Below, one piece after another: positions 24,655 through 29,631 of a DNA stretch of 29,631 bases. The position numbers were made by a program, and so were the translations under genes. The notes below the pieces were generated by a model that saw nothing but the letters and a program-made list of their open reading frames with translations, was not told the DNA's origin and did no database searches. The stretch's first letter is position 1. The number at the start of each line of letters is the position of its first letter. Source of the DNA: Oscillospiraceae bacterium (GTDB taxonomy: Bacteria; Bacillota; Clostridia; Oscillospirales; Ruminococcaceae); NCBI GenBank assembly GCA_028694405.1, contig JAQUTM010000005.1:1-29631 (forward strand), written 5' to 3'.

Positions 24655-24993
24655 AGTATAAGCTCCTTTCTGAGAGAGAATGGTGTTGTTTACGTTTTGG
24701 ATAAGCTGTGCAAGGTGTTGCTGCTGCGCCTGTAACATTTGCAGATGTGTTTGCAGCGCCTGTATACGGTTAAAATCAGGGTCTTTTATAATGGCAGCAA
24801 TATCGGTAAGCGGCATGCCTAAATTGCGGTAAAGTAATATTTGCTGCAAAGTGTCCACCTGTTTGGGCCCATAAATGCGGTATCCCGTAGAGGCTACGCG
24901 CAAAGGCGGCAAAAGACCGATTTCATCGTAGTAACGCAATGTACGGGTGGTTACACCTGCCAACTGCGCCAATTTTTGAATGGTATATTCCAT
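24229..24993 (-). CDS. MerR-family regulator with TipAS drug-recognition domain
   Basis: Transcription factor of 254 aa. The N-terminal MerR winged helix (about 1-70; YTIQKLAQLAGVTTRTLRYY, then DEIGLLPPLRVASTGYRIY) is followed by a dimerisation helix (about 75-112) and a C-terminal TipAS all-helical domain (about 120-254), which in relatives binds peptide antibiotics or other hydrophobic ligands. The start at 24993 has AAGGAG 9 nt upstream; a longer reading to 25119 has no such site. The ATG of codon 114 (24652-24654) has its own AAAGGAG 8 nt upstream, so a separate 141-aa TipAS product is likely, as in Streptomyces tipA. The gene's own promoter has the 19-bp spacer typical of MerR control. 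Target genes other than itself are not evident; the divergent neighbour is thioredoxin. Confidence 0.92.
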   Translation of the reverse strand: MEYTIQKLAQLAGVTTRTLRYYDEIGLLPPLRVASTGYRIYGPKQVDTLQQILLYRNLGMPLTDIAAIIKDPDFNRIQALQTHLQMLQAQQQHLAQLIQNVNNTILSQKGAYTMTDTEKFYGLKKQAIAENEAKFGAELQQKYGKETIETSNKKLLGLSAQQYEDMQRIGAEINTLLEKAVLSGESPSGTAGQKIALLHKQWLTYTWAKYTPQAHIRVAQLYVCDPRFTAYYDKNVEGCAAFLQEAILTMTSQK

Positions 24994-25016
24994 AAGCGTC
25001 AACTCCTTACAGCTAT

Positions 25017-25047
25017 AGCATAAACCTTTACGCAACGGCAAAGTCAA
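25017..25047 (-). promoter_or_regulatory. MerR-type promoter of the TipA-like gene
   Basis: On the minus strand, TTGACT (25042-25047), a 19-bp spacer, and TATGCT (25017-25022). The overlong spacer is the hallmark of promoters activated by DNA twisting by MerR proteins. The spacer holds an imperfect dyad (AC.TT..CG...CG..AA.GT), a fitting operator for autoregulation. Confidence 0.6.
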
Positions 25048-25084
25048 GCAAAAAAGAAAAAATTTTTTGTGTGATAAAGTTACG

Positions 25085-25111
25085 GTAAAACCACTGTAAA
25101 ACGGGTATACT
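25085..25111 (+). promoter_or_regulatory. Thioredoxin promoter -10 with direct repeats
   Basis: TATACT (25106-25111) is a fair -10 for trxA, but no good -35 exists at 16-18 bp. Instead GTAAAAC occurs twice, 11 bp apart (25085-25091 and 25096-25102), about one helical turn, where an activator could sit. Confidence 0.35.
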
Positions 25112-25160
25112 AAAAACACAATAAAAAATATATTCTTATCAAATATGGAGGTAAGATAAA

Positions 25161-25466
25161 ATGTCAGTTAAAACATTTACAAAACAAAACTTTGATACAG
25201 AGATTAGCAAAGGGAAAGTATTAGTAGACTTTTGGGCAGAGTGGTGTGGTCCCTGCCGTATGCTTTCGCCGGTAGTGGACCAAATTGCAGAGGAGAACGC
25301 TGATTTATCGGTAGGTAAAGTAAACGTAGACGAACAACCCGAGCTTGCACAGCGCTTTGGCGTTATGAGTATACCCACTTTGTTGGTATTTGAAAATGGC
25401 AAGCTGATGGAAACTTCTGTGGGCGTAAAAGCAAAACCTGCTATTTTAAAAATGGTTGGAAAATAA
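25161..25466 (+). CDS. trxA: Thioredoxin
   Basis: Small cytoplasmic disulfide reductase, 101 aa, of normal length. The active site is WCGPC (Cys29, Cys32) in the context DFWAEWCGPCRML, and the cis-proline loop is SIPTLL. It is kept reduced by thioredoxin reductase (not in the window) and serves ribonucleotide reductase, peroxiredoxins and protein repair. GGAGG lies 9 nt before the ATG. It is a single-gene unit, divergent from the MerR/TipAS gene, and ends at a two-way terminator. Confidence 0.96.
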   Translation: MSVKTFTKQNFDTEISKGKVLVDFWAEWCGPCRMLSPVVDQIAEENADLSVGKVNVDEQPELAQRFGVMSIPTLLVFENGKLMETSVGVKAKPAILKMVGK

Positions 25467-25491
25467 TACGTTTCAATTTGCAAAAAATAAT

Positions 25492-25557
25492 AAAGGTGCT
25501 GTCATAAAATGTGGTTGCCTCTAAAGGAGGAAACAGCATTACAGACAGCACCTTTTT
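25492..25557. terminator. Bidirectional terminator between thioredoxin and the aldo/keto reductase
   Basis: Stem AAAGGTGCTGTC (25492-25503) with GACAGCACCTTT (25544-25555), flanked by T-runs on both strands. The 40-nt loop holds a second small stem (CCTC with GGAGG). It closes the convergent genes on both sides. Confidence 0.82.
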
Positions 25558-25561
25558 ATAA

Positions 25562-26674
25562 TTATTTTAAGGCTGCGTGGGCACGTTGCAACTGGACGGG
25601 AATTTGTATAGACTGGGGACAATGGGTCATGCATTTTTTGCAATTTACACAAGCTGTAGCGGTAGTACCCTGTGCAAAAGAGGCATATTCTCTTTTGGCT
25701 TTTTCCGGCAAGGCAAACATACTGCTCTCGTTAAACAGGCCAAAAATGTCGGGAATACGCACTCCCATAGGACAAGGCATACAATAACGGCAAGCCGTAC
25801 AAGAAACCTGTGTGCGCGCCTGATAAAGCAAAGCAGCTTGGCGGATAGCGTCTTGCTCGGTTTGGTTTAAGCAGGTTAAGCTTTCAAAGGTGTTTAAGTT
25901 ATCTGCCACTTGCTGCGGAGTAGACATTCCGGACAGCACAACAGCAACTCCCGGCAGACTGGCAACCCACCGCAGCGCCCATGAGGCAGGGCTCCAGTTG
26001 GGGTGTAAAGCGGCAAAGCTATTGGTTATTTCGGCAGGAGGTGCCGCCAGATAGCCGCCTTTGATGGGCTCCATAACCATAACGGGTATGTTTTTTTGGG
26101 CGGCTAAATGGTAGCCTTTTAAGCCTGCCTGGTAAGCGGTATCCATATAGTTTAACTGAATTTGACAAAAATCCCATGGGAGAGCGTTGATAACGCGCTC
26201 AAAAACTTCATAGCTGTCATGGAAAGAAAAGCCTAAATGCCGAATTTTGCCCTCTGCCTTTTTTTTCAGTAAAAACTGGGGAATGTTATAGCCCAAGACA
26301 ACCTCGTCCCAGCGCGTTCCGTTTATGGCGTGAATCAAGTAAAAGTCAAAATAATCGGTATTTACTTTTTTTAGCTGCTCTTCAAAAATGCGCTCTACAT
26401 CTTCCTGAGATTTTACCGCCCATAAAGGCATTTTTGTAACAAGCTGTAAGCTTTCGCGGGGTTTGGAGGTGTGCCATCGGCCTAAAACACGTTCGCTTTC
26501 TCCCCCGTGGTAAGGGTAGGCGGTATCATAATAGGTAACGCCTTGACTATATGCGGCATCAAGCATTTTAAAGGTAAGGGGTTCATCAATGGCGCCGTTT
26601 TCTAAGGTCGGAAAGCGCATACAACCAAACCCCAAGAGGCTTGTTTTAAAAGCAGGAAAAGAACGATACTCCAT
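25562..26674 (-). CDS. Aldo/keto reductase with C-terminal 4Fe-4S ferredoxin domain
   Basis: Oxidoreductase of 370 aa. The N-terminal aldo/keto reductase TIM barrel (about 1-285) keeps the catalytic tetrad: Asp50 and Tyr55 in YYDTAYPYHGG, Lys81 in VTKMP and His115 in YLIHAIN. The C-terminus (about 290-355) has two cysteine clusters, CTACRYCMPCP (Cys292/295/298/301) and CVNCKKCMTHCP (Cys342/345/348/352), expected to hold two 4Fe-4S centres and pass electrons to or from ferredoxin. This fusion is common in anaerobic Firmicutes. The substrate is unknown. AAGGAG lies 7 nt before the ATG, and the gene follows the PfkB kinase by 25 bp, so the two are one operon and may act on the same sugar derivative. 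Confidence 0.93.
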   Translation of the reverse strand: MEYRSFPAFKTSLLGFGCMRFPTLENGAIDEPLTFKMLDAAYSQGVTYYDTAYPYHGGESERVLGRWHTSKPRESLQLVTKMPLWAVKSQEDVERIFEEQLKKVNTDYFDFYLIHAINGTRWDEVVLGYNIPQFLLKKKAEGKIRHLGFSFHDSYEVFERVINALPWDFCQIQLNYMDTAYQAGLKGYHLAAQKNIPVMVMEPIKGGYLAAPPAEITNSFAALHPNWSPASWALRWVASLPGVAVVLSGMSTPQQVADNLNTFESLTCLNQTEQDAIRQAALLYQARTQVSCTACRYCMPCPMGVRIPDIFGLFNESSMFALPEKAKREYASFAQGTTATACVNCKKCMTHCPQSIQIPVQLQRAHAALK

Positions 26675-26699
26675 AGATAATCTCCTTAAAAATATAAAT

Positions 26700-27722
26700 T
26701 TAGCGGCTCATCTCACTTACGGGGCCTGTGGCGGTATGGGCTTTAATAATGCCCGCAATTTCTTTAAAATCTGAGGAGGGCAAATCTCCCGGAATGGTAT
26801 TTTTAACGCTGCTGGTGGCGTTGCCAAACTGCAATGCCTTTTCGGCATCGTTATATTTTAGCAGGCCAAACAAAACGCCTGCAACATAGGCATCACCGCT
26901 GCCAATACGGTCTACAACATCAATGTCCTCATAAGGTGCCTCGGAGTAGTGTGTGTCGGTAGCAGCGTCGTAAATCACCGAGCCAAAAGTGTGCTTGCGG
27001 GGACTTTTTACAATGCGCTGTGTAGTGGCAACCAACTTTACGCCAAAGTCATCACAGTAGCTTTTCATAATGTCGTACAGCTGGCCTTGCTTTTGAAACA
27101 TGCGGCGGCTTGTCTCTTCACTTACAAACAGCACGTCAATCTCGGGCAAAATTTCTTCCAGTGTAGCGCGACATTCTTCTTCGCTCCACAAATTGGCGCG
27201 ATAGTTTACATCAAAAGAAATAAGTGCTCCGCCTTTTTTAAAGCGGTGAATCAACTCAATGGCAACGGCGCGCACCTCTTTAGAAAGCGCCAGAGAGATA
27301 CCGCTTGTGTGAAAACAGCGTGTAGAAGTATATACGCTTTCGGGTATTTCATCTAGGCAGATATGGTTGATAGAGGCAGATTTGCGGTCGTATACGATAG
27401 CGGGCTTGCGTGGAGCCGCTCCGCTTTCGTAGTAATAAATACCTAAACGTGCATCTTGGCTCTCATCATATATTAAATAGTCATCACTTACGCCTACAAA
27501 ACGGATACGATTTTTTATGTAGGTGCCCAGTTCATTTTCGGGCAGCTTAGAAATAATGCCTGTGCGTAAGCCTAAAAGCGAAACACCGGAAGCTACGTTT
27601 AGCTCACTGCCGCCGGCACGCTTTTCAAAAATGTCGCCGCGTACCATGCGCTCGTTCATAGGAGGAGAAAGACGCAGCATGATTTCTCCAAAGGTGATAA
27701 GATCAAATTCCTTGTGTTCCAT
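26700..27722 (-). CDS. PfkB-family sugar kinase, probable 2-keto-3-deoxygluconate kinase
   Basis: Cytoplasmic ribokinase-family kinase, 340 aa. N-terminal ITFGEIMLRLSPP and GGSELNVASGVSLLG are substrate-side motifs seen in KDG kinases; the catalytic PfkB signature DRIGSGDAYVAG contains the base Asp277. KDG kinase phosphorylates 2-dehydro-3-deoxygluconate from uronate breakdown; fructokinase remains possible. The start at 27722 has AGGAGG 8 nt upstream, while the ATG at 27779 has no ribosome site and would overlap the promoter. It is first in a two-gene operon with the aldo/keto reductase. No KDPG aldolase or uronate isomerase genes are in the window. Confidence 0.88.
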   Translation of the reverse strand: MEHKEFDLITFGEIMLRLSPPMNERMVRGDIFEKRAGGSELNVASGVSLLGLRTGIISKLPENELGTYIKNRIRFVGVSDDYLIYDESQDARLGIYYYESGAAPRKPAIVYDRKSASINHICLDEIPESVYTSTRCFHTSGISLALSKEVRAVAIELIHRFKKGGALISFDVNYRANLWSEEECRATLEEILPEIDVLFVSEETSRRMFQKQGQLYDIMKSYCDDFGVKLVATTQRIVKSPRKHTFGSVIYDAATDTHYSEAPYEDIDVVDRIGSGDAYVAGVLFGLLKYNDAEKALQFGNATSSVKNTIPGDLPSSDFKEIAGIIKAHTATGPVSEMSR

Positions 27723-27775
27723 TACAAAGGCCTCCTGCAAAATAGCAATAAATTTTGTAAAAAAAGAATCTTCCC

Positions 27776-27804
27776 ACATTATTATAACATTATTTGCTTG
27801 TCAA
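27776..27804 (-). promoter_or_regulatory. Promoter of the sugar kinase/aldo-keto reductase operon
   Basis: On the minus strand, a perfect TTGACA (27799-27804), 17 bp, then TAATGT (27776-27781). An overlapping perfect TATAAT (27781-27786) exists but is only 12 bp from that -35. Confidence 0.5.
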
Positions 27805-27853
27805 ATATACCCCTAAATGCATACGATTTATTGAAAAAACAATAAAAATATTG

Positions 27854-27882
27854 TTTACAGAAATTTAACGATAAACTATGAT
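27854..27882 (+). promoter_or_regulatory. Promoter of the AI-2E-family transporter gene
   Basis: TTTACA (27854-27859), 17 bp, TATGAT (27877-27882), about 54 bp upstream of the start codon. A nearer TATAAT (27915-27920) is too close to the ribosome site to serve. Confidence 0.5.
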
Positions 27883-27935
27883 ATAGTTAGAAAAAGAAAG
27901 ACGGACAACTACATTATAATAAAAGAGGGATAATT

Positions 27936-29171
27936 TTGGAATTAAACAAACGTACCATTAAAAAGCTGCTGGCAATTATAGCCTTTGCTATTGTTTTATA
28001 TTGGGGCCTGCAAAATATAAATGTGGTTAGCGGTGCGCTAAAAAAAGGCATTACTTTATTTACGCCGCTTATTTTAGGCTTTTGCATAGCTTTTGTGTTA
28101 AATGTGCCTTTGCGCGCCTTAGAACGCATATTATTTAACAAAAATAAAAACAAGTTTGTTGCTAAAATAAAGCGACCTATTTGCCTGATATTGTCTATTT
28201 TAATTATTTTAGGCGTTTTTAGCGCTGTTATGGGGTTGGTTGTGCCCGAGGTAATTAACACAGGTAAAGTTTTGGCAACTACCATACCTGCTTTTTTGGA
28301 CGAAATGCTGCAATGGGCGCAGGACTGGGCAGCGCGCAACAGTGAGACAATACCCGGGATTGAATCTTGGCTTACATCACTGGATATAAACTGGGCCGAA
28401 ACCACAAAGACAGTTTGGAACTATGTACAAAAGGGTGCTACAGGGGTTTTGGGCAGTACCGTTGCGGTTATAAGCGCAACTTTTAACAGTGTAATTAATT
28501 TTGTGGTGGCGTTTATTTTTGCCATTTACATTATAATGAATAAAGAACAGCTGAAAACGCAGATAAGCCATACAGTTTTTGCTTATTTGCCGCAAAAGGT
28601 AGCTTTACGACTAACAGAAATTGTAAAGCTTTCCAGTAGAATTTTTGCAAGCTTTATAACAGGACAATGTCTGGAGGCTGTTATTTTAGGGTCGCTGTGC
28701 GCAGTTACCATGTCTATTTTCCGCTTACCTTATGCGGCTATGGTAGGTGCACTGGTGGGTGTAACGGCGTTGATTCCTATTGTAGGTGCGTTTATCGGTA
28801 CCTTTGTGGGTGCGTTTATGATTATGATGGTCAATCCGCTGCAAGCTGTGGAGTTTGTAATTGTGCTGTTGGTTTTGCAGCAAATAGAAGGTAATTTGAT
28901 TTACCCGCGAGTTGTGGGCAGCAGCGTAGGGCTGCCGGCTATGTGGGTGCTTGCAGCGGTAACAGTAGGCGGCGGTTTAATGGGTGTATTGGGTATGCTG
29001 GTAGGTGTACCGCTGTGCAGTATTGTATACGCCCTGATGCAGCAATCGGTACACAGTCGGTTAAAGGCAAAAGAGCTGGCCACAGACGGACCTTGCAGCG
29101 ATGCAGCACAGCCGCAAAAGCAGGAAGAGAGCGAAAAGCCGGTACAAAATCAAAAAAATAAAAAAGTATAA
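27936..29171 (+). CDS. AI-2E family (UPF0118) transporter
   Basis: Integral membrane protein of 411 aa with about seven to eight hydrophobic helices: a pair at about residues 10-55, one at about 80-105, then a soluble stretch (about 110-185) and a C-terminal bundle (about 195-365) with the conserved GALVGVTALIPIVGAFIG region. The family includes the TqsA autoinducer-2 exporter of E. coli and Na+/H+ antiporters, so the substrate is open. The C-terminal tail (about 375-411) is hydrophilic and Gln/Lys/Glu-rich. The start codon is TTG at 27936, with GAGGG upstream and translation MELNKRTIKKLLAI. It is transcribed alone, divergent from the sugar kinase operon. Confidence 0.9.
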   Translation: MELNKRTIKKLLAIIAFAIVLYWGLQNINVVSGALKKGITLFTPLILGFCIAFVLNVPLRALERILFNKNKNKFVAKIKRPICLILSILIILGVFSAVMGLVVPEVINTGKVLATTIPAFLDEMLQWAQDWAARNSETIPGIESWLTSLDINWAETTKTVWNYVQKGATGVLGSTVAVISATFNSVINFVVAFIFAIYIIMNKEQLKTQISHTVFAYLPQKVALRLTEIVKLSSRIFASFITGQCLEAVILGSLCAVTMSIFRLPYAAMVGALVGVTALIPIVGAFIGTFVGAFMIMMVNPLQAVEFVIVLLVLQQIEGNLIYPRVVGSSVGLPAMWVLAAVTVGGGLMGVLGMLVGVPLCSIVYALMQQSVHSRLKAKELATDGPCSDAAQPQKQEESEKPVQNQKNKKV

Positions 29172-29285
29172 AGCGTGGTTTTGAACAAAGGGTAGGAAAG
29201 CGGAGGACGGGAATCCCTTTTATAAAGGTATTGAGAGCAAAAACACCGTCGGATTAGATTAACTGACGCAAACAGGAGGATATTT

Positions 29286-29555
29286 ATGGAATTTAACAAA
29301 AGCCAAAATAAAATTTGGTATGAAAAAGACGGAAAAATTTTGGCAGAGGTGACTTTTCCCGCTGTTGAGACAAATACGGTAGATATAAATCATACATTTG
29401 TGGACGATAGCTTAAGGGGACAGGGCGTGGCAGGCGCACTGCTGCAAGCGGTAGTACAGGAATTGGAGCATACCCACCGCAAAGCTGTTTGCAGTTGCAG
29501 CTATGCAAAAAACTGGTTTGACAAACACCCCGAAAAAAGCGGGCTGCTGGTTTAA
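29286..29555 (+). CDS. Small GNAT-like acetyltransferase-fold protein (PF14542 type)
   Basis: Short acetyltransferase-like protein of 89 aa, the normal size for the Acetyltransf_CG family (YjdJ-like). It carries INHTFVDDSLRGQGVAGALL, where the RGQGVA loop is the acetyl-CoA site, followed by CSYAKNWFDKHPE near the C-terminus, which is conserved in this family. The function is not established. AGGAGG lies 6 nt before the ATG. Confidence 0.88.
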   Translation: MEFNKSQNKIWYEKDGKILAEVTFPAVETNTVDINHTFVDDSLRGQGVAGALLQAVVQELEHTHRKAVCSCSYAKNWFDKHPEKSGLLV

Positions 29556-29577
29556 AAAGGTGTTGTATAAAAAATTG

Positions 29578-29604
29578 CCCCAAGGGAAATACTTTACCTT
29601 GAGG
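29578..29604 (+). promoter_or_regulatory. Hairpin overlapping the ribosome site of the last gene
   Basis: CCCCAAGG (29578-29585) can pair with CCTTGAGG (29597-29604) at 7 of 8 positions with an 11-nt loop. The right arm takes up GAGG of the GAGGTGA that precedes the ATG at 29613, so folding would hide the ribosome site. Confidence 0.35.
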
Positions 29605-29612
29605 TGATATTT

Positions 29613-29631
29613 ATGTACAAGGACTTTGGCC
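29613..29631 (+). CDS. Start of a further gene (cut by window end)
   Basis: GAGGTGA is followed after 5 nt by ATG and the codons for MYKDFG before the window ends. The ribosome site is good, but only six residues are visible, so the product cannot be named. Confidence 0.45.

Noticed and set aside
26949..27356. 135-codon frame antisense to the sugar kinase gene
   Set aside because: Shadow frame; the kinase has intact motifs and a good ribosome site.
27914..28405. 163-codon frame antisense to the AI-2E transporter gene
   Set aside because: It lies wholly over a strong membrane-protein gene; long antisense frames are common there and no ribosome site or family is seen.
29206..29255. Possible pseudoknot: GACGG with CCGTC and AATCC with GGATT in interleaved order
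   Set aside because: Connecting loops of 1, 29 and 0 nt make the H-type fold sterically unlikely, and 5-bp matches arise easily by chance.

Overview
The window reads as chromosomal DNA from an anaerobic Firmicute, most likely a gut-type Clostridia. Evidence: strong AGGAGG-type ribosome sites throughout, frequent TTG/GTG starts, low-to-moderate GC by eye, CUT1-type sugar ABC transporters with lipoprotein binding proteins, a YesM-type sensor kinase, GH94 phosphorylases and a ferredoxin-like aldo/keto reductase. I see no rRNA, CRISPR array, transposase, phage gene or plasmid origin.

Layout. 1-3134 (minus): a YesM-type histidine kinase followed by a sugar-binding lipoprotein cut off by the window start. 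3353-7169 (minus): a phosphohexomutase translationally coupled to a GH94 phosphorylase of the chitobiose-phosphorylase type. 7447-8638 (minus): an alpha/beta hydrolase and a doubtful small membrane protein. 8739-8815 (minus): tRNA-Arg(CCG). 9060-10368 (plus): two single-RCK TrkA/KtrA proteins. 10382-10520: a long structured inverted repeat ending in a U-run. 10542-14079 (plus): two PH-domain membrane proteins, a HAD phosphatase, a GNAT acetyltransferase and a histidine phosphatase. 14528-15214 (plus): a YhhN-family membrane protein. 15287-19091 (minus): cellobiose phosphorylase then GH1 beta-glucosidase. 19675-24081 (plus): a LacI regulator, a sugar-binding lipoprotein and two permeases. 24229-24993 (minus): a MerR/TipAS regulator. 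25161-25466 (plus): thioredoxin. 25562-27722 (minus): a PfkB sugar kinase and an aldo/keto reductase. 27936-29171 (plus): an AI-2E-family transporter. 29286-29555 (plus): a small GNAT-like protein, followed by the first codons of another gene.

How it works together. The core is a beta-glucan disaccharide module. The transporter (20732-24081) probably imports cellobiose or short cellodextrins; its ATPase is not here. Cytoplasmic cellobiose phosphorylase gives glucose-1-phosphate plus glucose, the GH1 enzyme hydrolyses other beta-glucosides, and the phosphohexomutase can turn sugar-1-phosphates into sugar-6-phosphates. The divergent LacI gene is well placed to control the module: four copies of a site close to CGAAAACGTTTAAG lie only in the 580-bp region between the divergent operons, one just after the phosphorylase promoter and two bracketing the lacI promoter. 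The second GH94/mutase operon has no such site and may process a different disaccharide, possibly N,N'-diacetylchitobiose.

The least ordinary signals are: a candidate attenuator RNA ahead of the PH-domain genes; an internal ribosome site in the MerR gene that would release a stand-alone 141-residue TipAS domain, as in Streptomyces tipA; the operator cluster; and the chitobiose-phosphorylase-like enzyme paired with a phosphohexomutase.
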